Part shown: positions 10,479-22,731 of the stretch, in pieces
How positions within the stretch are numbered: position 1 is the stretch's first letter
Layout: the number at the start of each line of letters is the position of its first letter
Assembly: GCF_030272615.1 (NCBI RefSeq)
Contig: NC_081413.1
Coordinates: forward strand, 552,986,136-553,050,135
Direction of reading: 5' to 3'
Length of the DNA stretch: 64,000 nt
Origin: Cryptomeria japonica
Taxonomy: Eukaryota > Streptophyta > Pinopsida > Cupressales > Cupressaceae
Notes under the pieces: model-generated
Databases searched by the model: none
Seen by the model: the letters and a program-made list of their open reading frames with translations, nothing else
What the model was told of the DNA's origin: nothing
Program-made: the position numbers and the translations under genes

Positions 10479-12887
10479 AGCCAAAAATAATGGCTCTATT
10501 TTGTCTATGTGCATGTGTCTTTTCTGGGATATTAGGAGTATGTTTATGTCTTTGAGTTTAGAACCCTTTGTTAAAGTGATATCATTTTATATGTCCCGGT
10601 AATATGTTCATATGGCGTAAACTTATCTGATATATGTTCCTTTTAATGTAATATGATAGATAAATGTGTTATGAGGAATATCCATGGCAATAACGCATGT
10701 AGATTTTGAATGTTATTCTGATAGGAATAATTAGGCCTATATTTGTGCACTTTAACAACTTCATGCAGGATTGAAGAAGGATGTTGGACCGGTCCGGGAT
10801 GCTCAGCAATAAAGATGATGGAAACGTTGGCCAAGGAAGGGACAACAAGGATCATTGTTGAAGAAGTTAGCTGGCGGTTGGAAGTGGTTCATTATGACTT
10901 GTTGAAGACTTAATGGTTCCCTTTGTTGAAGGAGTAGATTTAGGATTAAAATGATGCTAGATTCTCTCTGTTGTTCTAACGACCTTTGACTGGTCCTTAG
11001 CATTTGTCATCTCACCTTTTTCTTTCTCCTTGCTCAATAAATGCATCCTCCTTAAGATGTGGGAGTGGTATGCTAGTTAGTTAGATTTTATGCTTTAAAT
11101 AAACCTTCCACCTTCTCTTGTGGTGGTGGAGAGGAAAAGATAGTTTCAGTTATAGTAATACAATTCTTAATTAAAAAGAAACAAGTTCTTGAAAATTGTT
11201 ATGTTGTCAAGTATTTTGAAATCAATAAAAATGGTGTTTTAAGCTTCAGTCGTTTGGTTCATATATCTAAATGCTTGCTAAGGGGGCCCACTTAGTGAGT
11301 ACTCCTCAAGTATATGTGTATGAATATGTACATACCTTATCAATTCATGCATATAACATTAGAGTGCATATGATTTAAAGAAAAGTATGCTTAAAGAAAA
11401 AAATGTATATAATAGAGAAAACAATTTCTATCTCTACTTGAGAATGATTGAAAAATAAACTTAAATTTGCAGATTTAACAAATAGACATTTCAATGTTGT
11501 GGCTCTGTTCCAAATATAAAAGACCCACTCTATTGTATATTTTGTAGGAAACAAATACTTCTATACCTTTTAACCCCTTTCCTTAACATTACAATAAAAA
11601 GATTTAAGCAACAAAAATAGAGACACACCATTGTATCTTCCTTATTTACTACTAATGAAAATAACAAGTGATTAGTATATTAGTGAACCAAAGGCAAGCT
11701 TCATTGTCTTAACAATAAATACACGAGAACATTCTACCTATTACAAACTCAGAGCCAAATATATTCCAAAATATCCAATGATTTTGGATTTTGAAAAAAG
11801 AAAAAGAAAAAAAAAAGGGGGACAACATTCTGGATATAAGCATATGCCTTTTTGCTAGGAACCCATAAGCTTGAATCTTTGCTAGATTTTATTAATTACT
11901 CATTTATTAGAACCTGAAATTCATTTGCTACTTCATGCAAATATATCTAGAGCCCTACCACAAAACAATACTAGTAGCTTGAATTAAACTATTGCAAGTT
12001 AGAAATTAAAGAACTAAGAATGATATTAGACAACTCTACCTTGCAATAAAATGTTTGATGCTTTGGTGTACGCACAAGATCAATAAGCTATATGGCAATA
12101 AGCAATAGCCAGGTACTATTTTTCTTATGAAAATGTGTGAGTAAAAACAAATACTTCCTCTTGTGTTTTTTGGTGAGCCTCTGTATGTGTTTGATCTCCC
12201 TCTTTGTTTTGTTGAAGGAGCAGTTATAATGTTAGCACACATATTTCCTTCTTGCACAAGCCACGATCATTTCCTGTCATTAGAAGAAAAGATGAAAAAA
12301 AGGGTTAATGATTCAAAAAAAAATTCAACAAAACATACAATGAAGAGTGAAGGTACATACAATAAAATCTAAGAAATTATAGTGTCTAGAAAGAAAAAGT
12401 TTTCTAAGGTTGAATAAATTACATCAAAAAATTTATTTATGGCAAAATTGAGGAACAAATGTAGCTTTGGTAAGGGAATTTAGTGATGGTATGACACAAT
12501 AAATATTTAATTATTGACAGTGTCCTAAACACCTGAAGAAATTGCAAACATTAAATATGCATTTCACAGGCACTGTAGGTGGACCTTCAGGTCAAATTGT
12601 CATTACTCAATAAATGGAATCCCTTATCTCTCATTAAAAGAATCTTGTCATAGCTATGTGTCAGATGATTGATCCCAAAAATATGATTCTTCTAAATCTA
12701 CTTAGTGTGTTAATCTACTAAATATTCATCAGGTGTACATATATAAATTTTAAAAAATAAACAGGGAACTTTAGTTCTATTCGTATAGAAGTCCTCGTTT
12801 GATTGTAATTGTCACTATAATATCGCTAACACTATTAGTATCATTATTAACAAATATCAATGAGAAAATATTAATATTATTATTAGT
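10479..12887. other. AT-rich intergenic stretch, no gene seen
   Basis: No TE protein domain, LTR end or RNA gene could be supported. The segment 10640-11020 is less AT-rich and has two short minus-strand open frames without recognisable motifs. It may be a decayed LTR or UTR. Confidence 0.5.
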
Positions 12888-12906
12888 AATAACTAAATCG
12901 ATATGT

Positions 12907-13041
12907 GTACAACTTGATTTGGCCTAGTGGTGGAGAACTTGTGCTCTTGAAATAGAGGTTACAAGTTCAAATCCCATAAAGGGGGTAGGGTATGTACACC
13001 TTATCAGCTTCGACCCATTACCTATCAAAAATATAAAATAA
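12907..13041 (+). mobile_element. tRNA-derived SINE, copy 1
   Basis: About 135 bp starting GTACAACTTGATTTGG. A polymerase III box A match, TGGCCTAGTGG, lies at 12920-12930, and a box B match, AGTTCAAATCC, at 12964-12974, with spacing as in a tRNA head. A tail starting GGGGGTAGGG leads into an A-rich 3' end. It is flanked by a perfect duplication of at least 16 bp (AACTAAATCGATATGT at 12891-12906 and 13045-13060; 19 bp if the A-rich junction is counted). It shares most of its sequence with the copy at 21926-22053. It is non-coding and depends on LINE machinery. Confidence 0.88.
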
Positions 13042-13301
13042 AATAACTAAATCGATATGTTTCTTGGATGGTGATTTTTATTGATAACATGAACGAATCA
13101 TTAACAAGTGTCACATAGTAGTGAGTACTTGTCATCATAGTATTGTTATAAAAACACTTGTTCTAAATTTTAATTATTATAATTTTTTGTTTTTTTTTTT
13201 TGGAGAAAGGGTAAAAACTTTATTGAGAATCAGAAACAAGCATTACAAAAAAGAATCAAAGGCCCAAGGCCCCAGAGAAAAACTACCAATCCAGCCACAG
13301 A

Positions 13302-16300
13302 TCAACCAGCTTCAAAGCCATACGTGTCCTCAATGATAATCTTCTGCAATTCCTGACAGTAATCCCCAGAGAGATGCTCCCAGCCTTCCACTTTCCACTC
13401 ACTATCATGATCTGAGGCCCACTTGTCCAAACAGTCAGCCACTCCATTCCATTCGCGAGGAATATGAATGAAGGACACCTGCTCCATCTAGGAGCTAATT
13501 TGGAGAATTTGTTGAACAATCCCTGCCGACTGCCACTGAATCCCACTCACCTTCTGATTAGACAACAAATTAACAACAATTTGTGAATTTGATTCACATA
13601 TCACCTTCCTAAAACCCCACTCCAAATCCCACTCAAGTGCATAAAGAATCACAAAACCCTCCATAAAATTATTAGACTAACACCCTTTATGCACCGAAAA
13701 GAAGAAAACAACCTCCCCCCTGCTATTCCTGCCAACACCCCCTACCCCAGCAGGGCCTGGGTTACCTCTAGAAGAGCCATCAGTGTTGATCATGATATAC
13801 CCATCCTGAGGGGGTGCCCACATTCCAATCTTGTGCACCTTCTTCATAGCCCATCTACCTTTCCTGACATAAGCAGAGGCAGGAGACAGCTCCTGCAAGC
13901 CAAGCCTACTCACAACATCCACCTCATCTCTACCCAACGGGAAGTTTACCTCACATTTAGCTTCCATTGTCTCCTGAATCATAACAGTGATCCTATTCCA
14001 AACTTGTTAAACAAACAATTTGGCCTCCCTGAAAATCCTTCTATTCCTTTCGAGCCAGATCTGCCACAGAATGAAGATAGGCCCAATATACCAGACCGTC
14101 TGGAGGAAGGAGGACGGAATAGGAGGTCTACCCAAACTGCTCCAAAACTCAACCAGAGAATCTGCATGGACACAAGGATGCTTCCACACCCCCCACCAAT
14201 AGTGCCTGATAAGCATAGAGAAGGGGCATCTGAAGAACAGATGTGAGGCGTCTTCCTCTCTGTTACCACACAAAACACAAATAGAAGGCCCCAAGAATCC
14301 CCGCTTGCGGATATTGTCCCAAGTTAGACACCTATTCCAAGCCACAGTCCAGACAAAGCAATTACACTTCGGCCAAGAAGCATTATTCCACACCTGTTTC
14401 CACCAGTTCACTTCTCCTCCCTCAAGTCTTTGTCTCAACAGTTTCCGGTAACCACTAACCACAGAAAAAATGCCCTTAGGATTTGGAGACCACGCTAGCC
14501 CATCCCTACCCTTAAGGGAGCTACAGTGTTTATTTGCCAAAATGCCCTGCAACTCTACACACTCTTCCTCCATCCCAACAACCGGCCATTCATTAGGAGT
14601 CTTCCACCACTCTAGATCCAGCCGACCGCACCTATAGACAGCCTTAAAGTCACTCACCCTTGACCATCCAACTTACAAGAACCTCTGGCCCAGGTTTCCA
14701 AGGTTAGGGAACTGATCAAGGATGGGAGGGTATCCATCCCAAGAATCATTCCAAAAAAGAACCTCTTCCCCCTTCTGCAGATCCAAAAAAGCCTTGCCAT
14801 AATGAGAGAAGCTCCCCTCTTGAGAGTGTACTAGATCGATGAGCCCTTCCCTTCTAGCGGATATCTAGGGATTTCCTCCATCGAGATCCTCTGCATATAT
14901 TTGTTGGCCAAAATCCTGGCCCAGCCTCAGTCCTGCTCAACACACCACCTCTAGTACAATTTAACTACAAGAGCCTCCCCAAAAAGAATAGATTGCCTTA
15001 ACCCAAGCGCCCTGGACTGCTTCGGGGTACATACCAGGTCCCAGTTGATTAGGCTCCATTTGGAAGAGGTGAGATTACCTACCCATAAAAATTTCCTAGC
15101 CAGAGAATCCAACCCCTTCAAGAACCACTTAGGAGCCACCTGAAACATACATTGATAGATTGAAAGAGCCTAGACCACCGACTTAATTAGTAGAACCCTC
15201 CCCACAAAGGATAACCATCTATGAGTCCAGTGTTCAACCTTGGAGTGAAATTTATCCAAGATCCCCTGCCACGACTCCCTAGGGGGATTGCCAGGAGAAA
15301 TAGGGATACCCAAATACGTCAAGGGCAGAGAGCCAACTTGGAATCTCAAGATAAGAGCAATCCTCCTCTGGATAGACTCAGGAGTGTTGAAAAAGAGGAT
15401 AGAATATTTATCCTCGTTGATCATTTGGCCTGAAGCTGCAAGATAAACATCCAGAACCTTTCGCAGATTTGTAGCTTCGTTGATCTGCGCTAGGCCCATA
15501 AGGGTTGTATCATCCACAAACTGCAAATGAGACTGCGGCTGCAATTCATTACCCCATCTCCAACCCTGAGTAGATCCCTGGCCCACATTGTGCTTAATGA
15601 GCCTCCCTAGACCCTCAACAAGTAGAATGAATAAATAAGGGGAGAGGGGATCTCCCTGGCAGAGACCCCTAGAGGCACCAAACAGCTTGATATGGTCTCC
15701 ATTGATAAGTACAGAGAAATAGGTGGACGTAACACAACTCATGACCCACTAGATCCACTCGTCCGCAAAACCAAAAGCCCTAAGGATCTTCTGAAGGAAG
15801 GACCAATGGACTCTATCGTATGCCTTTGCCATGTCCAGCTTGATAAACATAGCTTTTTCCTTGGAGGTTGCCATAGAATGAATGGTCTTCGTAGCAATGA
15901 CCACCCCATCCAGAATTTGGCGCCCTTCCACAAACCCACTCTGCTCCTCAGAAATAACACTTCTTCAATCTATCCGCTATCAGCATCGAGATGATCTTAT
16001 AAATCACATTGCAGGGGGAAATTGGGCGGAACTGGCCTAACTGGTCAGCCCCTGCACACTTGGGGATTAGAGCAATGAAGGTCGCATTCAATGCCCTAAG
16101 CATCCGTTTATTCCTCTGGGACTCTTGGACTACTTCCAATAAATCTAGCTTAATTATATCCCAGAACTCTTGAAAGAATTCAACGGGGAACCCATCCGGT
16201 CCCGGAGCCTTTCCTTTCTTCATGTGGAAGACTATCCTCTCAAGTTCCTCCAGCAAAATAGGATACAAAAGTTGCTCATTCATCTCCCTTGAGACAAGAT

Positions 16301-17594
16301 AAGGGATGCAATCCAGAACCAAATTCTCCTCCACTGTTTCCCCCTAAGAATCCTCCCTAAAGAGGGACTGGAAAAACTGGAGAGACTCCCTAGACATCTC
16401 CTACATGGATAAGCACTGCTCCCCTCTGTCATTAACCAGAATAGGAATGGAATTTTCGTGTCTTCTTCCTTTCACTGAGTTGAAGAAGAAAGTAGTTTTC
16501 TTGTCCCCCTCCTTCAGCCAGTCAATACGAGCTCTTTGCTTCCAATATATTTCTTCCCGAAGCTCCCATTCCTCTACCACCTTGACAGCCTTGTCTTCCT
16601 CTCTAAGTAGATCCTCAGACAACCCATGCTCCCTAATTTCCCTAGGGATCTCATTCAGTGCAATTTGAGCAGCTTTCCTCTCATGAAAAATGTTCCTAAA
16701 GCCTTGTCGGTTCCACAGTTTAAGCTGAAGCTTTACAAATTGCAGCTGCTTGGCAAAAGAGTACATGGTAGTGCCAAAGGTCGGCCTCCCTTTCCTCCAC
16801 CAATCCGCAACAAGGACCTACAAAGGAGGGTCCCGAAGCCACATAAGTTGGAATTTGAATGAAGGCGAACAGGCAACCCGAGCCGAAGATGAAACCAACT
16901 TGATGGGCCAGTGATCTGACCCTCTCCAGTCAAGAATCTTAGAACTTGTGGACCACCCCCCACCGATCCAAAAATAGGAAACTAGAAAACGATCCAGTCG
17001 CTCAACAATCCAATTCTCTCCCACCCTCATGTTGTTCCAAGCGAACAAACCATTGCTAGGCTTGATGTCAACTAGTTGCATCAAGGAGATACTATCCTGG
17101 AAAAGGAAAGAAGAAGGTTCCAACCGCATTACACCCCCCTTCTTTTCACTCAACTCCAGGATGGCATTGAAGTCTCCCGCCATAATCCAAGGGTGAAAGG
17201 GGGCCAACCTTCGCATACCTGAAACATGAGACCATAAGCCTTTCTTACCCTGAAAATCAGTGGGAGCATAGATATTTGAAAACAAGATGAATTCCCCAGT
17301 CTCAAGACTAGATAGCACCCCAGATAATGAGGATCTGGAAGCAACCCACTAGACAGGGTGGAACCTTAAAGGGTTCCAAAGGCAGGCCACCCCTCCCGAG
17401 GAACCAGCTACCCCAACACACTGACACTCACCTCGCCCCCATAGCTTTGGCACGAGACCCATCATACTCTCCACTGAAAGTTTAGTTTCTTGCAAGAAAA
17501 GGACATCAGGTGAATGATTCCTGATCAAATCCCGAACAGCTTTTTGTCTAGGGCCATTGTTCAAGCCCCTTACATTCCATGAAAGCACAATCAT
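13302..17594 (-). pseudogene. LINE-1 ORF2: endonuclease / reverse transcriptase / RNase H, decayed
   Basis: The start is ATG at 17594, opening MIVLSWNVRGLN, the usual start of the APE endonuclease. The endonuclease continues with QETK, then NIYAPT and MAGDFNAIL, and ends near GSDHWPI. RT motifs include KAPGPDGFP, KLDMAKAYDRV, QGDPLSPYLF and the catalytic box as FVDDT (about 15520-15506, normally FADD). A zf-RVT with CVLCGNREEDASHLFFRC and an RNase H with NTDGSSRGNPGPAG follow. Premature stops include TAG at 17349, 16818, 16401, 15749, 15170, 14951 and 13677, and the frame shifts near 15950 and between 14951 and 14657. In the RNase H the Asp of the ESDSQ-type motif is Asn (CESNSQ). L1 elements with this archaeal-like RNase H are known in plants. 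Confidence 0.93.
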
Positions 17595-19018
17595 TTAGGA
17601 GGGTTTGAGAAGTGTGAATCCAAAGTCTTCACTGATCCTGACTCGACCAAATTCTCTCCCATCAATTTGATCTTATCCAGATCCTTCTTCCTGTTGACCT
17701 TTGAGCTCTTCTCTGAAGTGCTTTTCTTAATATCTCTCTGATGTAGACCCAGGTGAACGGCTGACTTATTACTTTTAGCCCCACCCAGTTCCAATTTTGA
17801 AGCTATGGGGGAACCCTCCCCCTCAGCCAGGTTAACCTCCATCCCAAGAGCCAGGCCCAACTAAACCCCTACTGTCTGGTCCATCTCTATCTGCTGGCTT
17901 CCAACCACTAGCAGGGCCTGGGAAGATTCCTCCATTACACTTTCCAACACCCCTCCAGATGCACCCTGATCTAGAGGGGTTAACCCCAGATTTACTTCCT
18001 GATGGCTCAGGTCATCCAAGGCCTCAAATCTATTGAAGGTATCCTCCTCACGTCTCTCCTGTAAGGGTCTCTTTTGTCCTCTATACTTGTTCTTTGTCTT
18101 TACTGAGACAAAACCATCAGCACCCTCTACCACACCCGACATGGGAGCTTTCCCTTTCTCAGCCCTATCAAGGCTCAGTTATGGCTGCTGAGGTTGTCTT
18201 ACTACTGGTTTGTATCTAGGACACTTCCGTTGTAAATGACCATACTCATGACACAGATGGCAACGAAATGGTAGAGTCTCATAATCCAGTTGTTGAACCC
18301 ATGAATAAGAGTCTGCGCACATATCTATAGCATCTGGCAAGGGTTTACTAAGATCTATTTCAACACAGATATGTGCAAAGGTCATTACCTTTCTCCCCAG
18401 AGTTTGCGATAAGGATCCGACTGGCCTCCCAAGCAGAGCAGCGAGCATCCGTAGCACATCCTCCCGATAGCATTCCACTGGAAGATGTGGTAATTGAACC
18501 CACATCGGAACCCTATTTGGGAGCTCCTCTGAAGGATTAAACCCCGCATGCCATGGCTTGATGAATAATCCCACCTGGTTGTAAAAATGCAGACCTCCTT
18601 CAAAGGCCCTATTGCGATCCTCCATGCAGTTGAACGTGACTATGAAATAGTTATTTGCCAAAAGCATAATCTCCATTTCCCCTTCCGGTGCCCACGTCCG
18701 TTGCGCCCAATTTTCCAAAAACTGCAGTGAAACCCTCATTCCCAAAAACTTGCAGTACAACGAGTGATTTGAAAAATATTCAATGTCTTCGGCTATTATC
18801 TCAAGAGGGATGATCAGCTTCGGCCTCTCACTGCATCTCTCCAAACACCCATTAATTTTCACCATGTGAGCGCTACCAACACTCCCAAATCCTGAGTCAG
18901 AAGAGAATAGGTTATTGTTAAATGTCTTCACATTCTGAAATGGGGGTTTTGAGCCCATCACAGCACGGAAATCCATAGCTGGGACCGCCTGCAAGGCTTC
19001 CCCACCCAAAGTCGCCAT
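17591..19018 (-). pseudogene. LINE-1 ORF1: DUF4283-like / CCHC zinc-knuckle protein, decayed
   Basis: One frame of 475 codons runs from ATG at 19018 to TGA at 17593-17591, broken only by a TAA (18179-18181) and a TAG (17861-17863). The N-terminal two thirds look like the DUF4283 domain of plant L1 ORF1 (for example VPMWVQLPHLPVECYRED). A CCHC knuckle, CHLCHEYGHLQRKC, follows near 18270-18225, and then a polar tail. The protein would bind element RNA to form the ribonucleoprotein. Its stop codon overlaps the ORF2 start (ATGA). Confidence 0.9.
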
Positions 19019-19405
19019 CGGGGCTCACAAAGAATTAAAAAAGAGAAAAAACAAGGACGCTGGCCAAGGGCCCACACCCCAAAGGTCTCCCCACAGGGAC
19101 TCAGCACCCAAGGCCCCTCCCCTCACCCGTACCTCCGAAGATCGGCCTTCCTACAGTCCCAAGCTCCTGGGATATCCTCGGCTGCAGCAGTGAAGACCCC
19201 ACCCCCACGCAGCCTTCACACCCCCCGGCGACCACCCTACAGCCACCCCCAAGCCCTCCAGCCCCTTCCACCACCGTCTACCCCCCTCTCGTAGCACTTC
19301 CCTCCCACACGAAGCCACACCAGCGCCGCTTGCGAGCTAGGGCCATGAAACCCTAGCTTGGCTTCCTGCATGCACCAACGTGGACGCCATCCTCCATTTT
19401 CTTTC
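19019..19405 (-). promoter_or_regulatory. LINE-1 5' UTR, GC-rich
   Basis: About 390 bp of GC-rich sequence, C-rich on the plus strand, between the 5' TSD and ORF1. In LINEs the 5' UTR carries the internal promoter, and it contrasts sharply with the AT-rich flank. No specific promoter motif was identified. Confidence 0.5.
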
Positions 19406-19804
19406 AATTATTATAATTTTGAATTGTAATAAAAATATTTATTTTAATTTTTAATCATTATAATTTTGAATCATTGTTATTTTAAAATTATATTAGAATA
19501 ATTATATTTATGTAATATTAACTATAATTCTTATTTTAATAAAATAATATAAACTAGCAATTGCACTTTGGTGTGCAATGGGTATGCTAAAGAGGTGTGG
19601 AAGGTCAATTGGCATGTAGTTCATGAGGTCAATTTGTGGCCATGATGTTGTTTGTGCAACAAAGGACTTGATTGAGAGGTGATAGCTTAAAATCAACTAT
19701 GCATCCACTAACAAGGACTCAATCATAACTGAAATGAAACCTTTGAATTGAGAAGATAATCATTTTTTATTAGCAACATGCTCATGTTATGTTTGCAATG
19801 GGTG

Positions 19805-21737
19805 AGTGCAGGAGAGAGGTTGAGATAGGGCTAGAAAGAGGTATATAGAGGGGGGTAAGAGTGAGAGAGATACAGGTAAAGAGATAGATATAGAGATAGA
19901 AAATAAGATGAAGATATTGATGGAGTTGAGGATAGAGATGGAGAATGGGGATAGGAAAATGGAGAGAAGGAAAGAGATATGAGAGAGAGGGAGAGAGAGG
20001 GGAGAGAAATATATAGATATGGAAGAGAAAAATAAATAGTTGGAGAGAGATGAAGATATAAAAAGATAAAGATAGAGATAGGAAGTGATATATAGATAGG
20101 GGGAGAAATATAGTGGTAGAGAGAGATAGAGGGATAGATGAAAGAAATGATAGGGATCTATATAGGTATAGAGAGGAAAAAAGATATGGATATAGAGGTC
20201 CAAAAAGAGGGAGAATGAAAGAGAGATGGATGGATAGGAGGAGGCATGTCTAGAGATTAGGGGGAGAGATGATGATAGAGGTAGAGATGAAGATAGAGAA
20301 AAAGAGGAGGGAAAAAAATATGGAGCAAGGGAGAGGGGGAGATAAAGATAGAAAAAGAGGAGATAGAGAGGAGAGACAAAGAGGAAGAGAGAGAGATATA
20401 TATAAAGGAAGAGGGAGATATGAGAGATATATATAGATCGTAAGATAGAACTAGATAGTTATAGATATATATATAGAGAGAGAGAGAGAAGAAGAGGGAG
20501 ATAGATAAATAAATGGACAAATAGACATGGAGAGAGGGTGAGAAAATTAGGGGAGATAGATATATATTGGAAGAGAAAGAGAGAGATATAGAGATATACA
20601 GGAAGAAAAGAGAGAGAGAGGTAGAGATAAAGAGATAGATAGGGGGGTAGGGAGGGAATGAGGGAGGGAGAGATGGGGAAAAATAGAGAGGAGAGTAAGA
20701 TAAAGAGAGGGATGGCCCAGAGATAGAGCGGGGGGTATTGATATATATAGAGGAAAATATAGATAGATAGAGAGTGACAAGGAGTGAGATAGAGATATAT
20801 GTATAGAAAGAGATAGATAGACTAGCTAGAGAGAGATGGAGAGAAATATAAAACATGATATATTGTGAAAGAGATATGGAGTGAATGAGAGAGAGGGGGG
20901 AGGCAAGAGTGACAAAAAGGAGCTAACAAAGACAAGTAATAGAGAGAAAGGTTTAGACTCTAGAGAGAGAGAGAGAGATAAATATGGGGAAAGATAGAGA
21001 GATAGAGATAGCGAGAGAGGGAGGGGAGAGAAACATGGAGTGTGTGTGTATAAATTAGAGAGAGAAAAAGTAGATAGATATAAAAAGAGGGAGTGATGGG
21101 GAGATATAGAGAGATAAGATGGAAAGAGGGAGAGAAGGTATGTATATGGATAGAAAGATATAGATATAGGGATAAAAAGGATCTAGAGAGTAAATATAAC
21201 TTGTAAAATATAAAGGGGTGAGAAAGAGGGGGAGATAGGAGAGAAATAGGGGGAGATGGATAAATAGAGATAGAAGGAGAGTGACAATTAAAGAGGGGGA
21301 TAGAGAGATAGAAAGATAATAAAGATATAGGAAGTGACATATGGAGAGGTAGAGAGGGATATAGAGTGAGTGAGAGAGATGAAGGAAGAGGAGTGTATAA
21401 GATCTAGAGATGGTGAGATAGAATAGAGATAGGGAAGGAGAAATAACCTAGAGTGTGTGTTTGTGTGAGTGAGAGCGATATAGATATAAAGATAAGGAGG
21501 AAGAAAGAGGGAATGTGTGTGTGAGTAAAAGAGATATAGAGATAGATATAAAGAGGGAGAGAGAGGGAGAGAGATGATATAGAAGTAAAGAGATATAAAA
21601 AGAGGGAACAATAGGAGAGAGAGAGAGGGAGAGATGGAGAGATAGATAGAGTGAGAAGGATAGAAGGGGAAAAGAGAGAGAGACAAGGAGAGGTAAGGGG
21701 ATATAGATAAGGGAGAGAGATGGAGATGGATATAATA
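19805..21737 (+). repeat. 1.9-kb polypurine (GAGATA-type) tract, copy 1
   Basis: Nearly two kilobases composed mostly of GA, GAGATA and GGGAGA words on the plus strand, with very few C residues. Long open frames on the minus strand encode only Ser/Leu/Tyr/Ile/Pro low-complexity sequence and are by-products of composition. A few irregular islands, such as TGTGTG runs and AAGGTTTAGAC near 20950, recur in copy 2. Such DNA can form triplex structures in principle and binds GAGA-type factors in plants; whether it does so here is unknown. Confidence 0.9.
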
Positions 21738-21925
21738 ATCAAATGACATGCTAACATCAACATAGCTCCCCAAGGACATATATGTTATCTTTAAATTATT
21801 GGCATGAAATAAGTAATCATAAATTAGTTGTTGTTTCTTGCTCTCTTGCTCTAAACATTTAATTTAGGTGTTAAGTTGAAATTTATTTTGTTATATAAAT
21901 TAGAATAAAATTCAAATATATAATT

Positions 21926-22053
21926 GTACAACTCGGTTGGCCTAGTGGTGGAGAACTTGTGGTCATGAAAGAGAGGTCACGAGTTTGAATCCCACAAGGG
22001 GGTAGGGTATGTACAACTTATCGGCTTCGGCCCATTACCAATCAAAAAAAAAA
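21926..22053 (+). mobile_element. tRNA-derived SINE, copy 2
   Basis: About 128 bp with box A TGGCCTAGTGG at 21938-21948, a box B match (GAGTTTGAATCC) at 21981-21992, the GGGGGTAGGG segment and an A-rich end. A perfect 14-bp TSD, TCAAATATATAATT, flanks it (21912-21925 and 22054-22067). Its body aligns along its length with the copy at 12907. The paralogous segment in copy 2 of the duplication near 27270-27290 has a single uninterrupted target, so the empty site is visible in this window. Confidence 0.9.
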
Positions 22054-22608
22054 TCAAATATATAATTATTCTATAATAATAAATTTTTAATAAGACAAAA
22101 TGTATTAATTCTAGCATCTTTTAATTATTATTTGTAATTCCATAAAAAATATAAATAATTAAAATACAATTTTCACTTAATAAAACAAAGAATATTTGAA
22201 AAAAAGTGAAAGAAGTAGAATAAATAATAAAAAATAGAACATCTAATAAAAGAAGATAATATTAAACGACATTCTTATCAAAAGGAAATAGTAATAAAAG
22301 AAATATTTAATTTAAAATATAATTATTCTACCATAATTATAATTTTCATAAGACAAATAACTATAGATGAAATTAAATATAATAATTTTTAGTTATTATA
22401 AAAAAAAAAAATTATTATTTAGCAAAAAAAAGACATAAATGATTAAAACAATTTTAAACTTGAGGGAAAATAAATAAATAAAAAAATTTAAAAAATTAGA
22501 ATTAAATAGAGTTGGTTCTCTCTTTTTCAATATTTTTTCGTTTATTTTTTAAGAAACTTAAAAAAGATAGAATATTCTAATAAAAGAAATAATATTAAGA
22601 GATATTTT

Positions 22609-22647
22609 CACTAAAAGTAGATTATATATATAAAAAATCTACTTTTA

Positions 22648-22650
<3 letters not shown>
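22609..22650. repeat. Perfect inverted repeat beside a (TA)n run
   Basis: CACTAAAAGTAGATT (22609-22623) is exactly inverted at 22636-22650 with a 12-nt AT loop. A (TA) run to about 22686 follows. It could be a cruciform-forming site or a decayed MITE; no terminal duplication was found. Confidence 0.7.

Positions 22651-22686
<36 letters not shown>
22651..22686. repeat. (TA)n microsatellite
   Basis: About 36 bp of uninterrupted TA dinucleotides directly after the inverted repeat. Confidence 0.9.
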
Positions 22687-22689
<3 letters not shown>

Positions 22690-22731
22690 AATAATATTAA
22701 AATGTATATTTTTATGCTTGAGGCATTCCTA

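Larger units (their letters stand above)
13187..19405 (-). mobile_element. LINE-1: full-length plant L1-type retrotransposon (dead)
   Basis: A 6.2 kb non-LTR element on the minus strand. It is bounded by a perfect 15-bp TSD, AATTATTATAATTTT, at 13172-13186 and 19406-19420. The poly(A) tail appears as a T-run at 13190-13201. In order, the minus strand carries a GC-rich 5' UTR (19405-19019), ORF1 (19018-17591), ORF2 with endonuclease, reverse transcriptase, zf-RVT and RNase H (17594-13302), and a short 3' UTR. Many stops (mostly TAG) and a few frameshifts make it non-functional. The complete 5' end and intact TSD suggest an insertion of moderate age. Confidence 0.95.
19490..22470. repeat. Duplicated 3-kb unit, copy 1
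   Basis: This segment matches 24590-27700 in the same orientation. Shared parts, in order, are an AT-rich lead; a block starting ACTAGCAATTGCAC (19553) with a conserved short stem-loop (ATTGCAC at 19560-19566, GTGCAAT at 19573-19579); a polypurine tract; a block around CTTGCTCTCTTGCTCTAAAC; and an AT-rich tail. The match is mosaic, with many small indels. Copy 1 contains a SINE at 21926 that copy 2 lacks. No protein domain is seen, so it may be a non-autonomous element or a local duplication. Confidence 0.75.

Noticed and set aside
12907-13041. Functional tRNA gene
   Set aside because: Box A and box B fit polymerase III, but no cloverleaf with a proper acceptor stem and anticodon arm can be drawn, and the TSD with an A-rich tail shows a SINE.
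19787-21779. Several long minus-strand open frames over the first polypurine tract
   Set aside because: They encode only Ser, Leu, Tyr, Ile and Pro runs in overlapping frames. A nearly C-free plus strand leaves few stop codons on the minus strand, so they are compositional artefacts.
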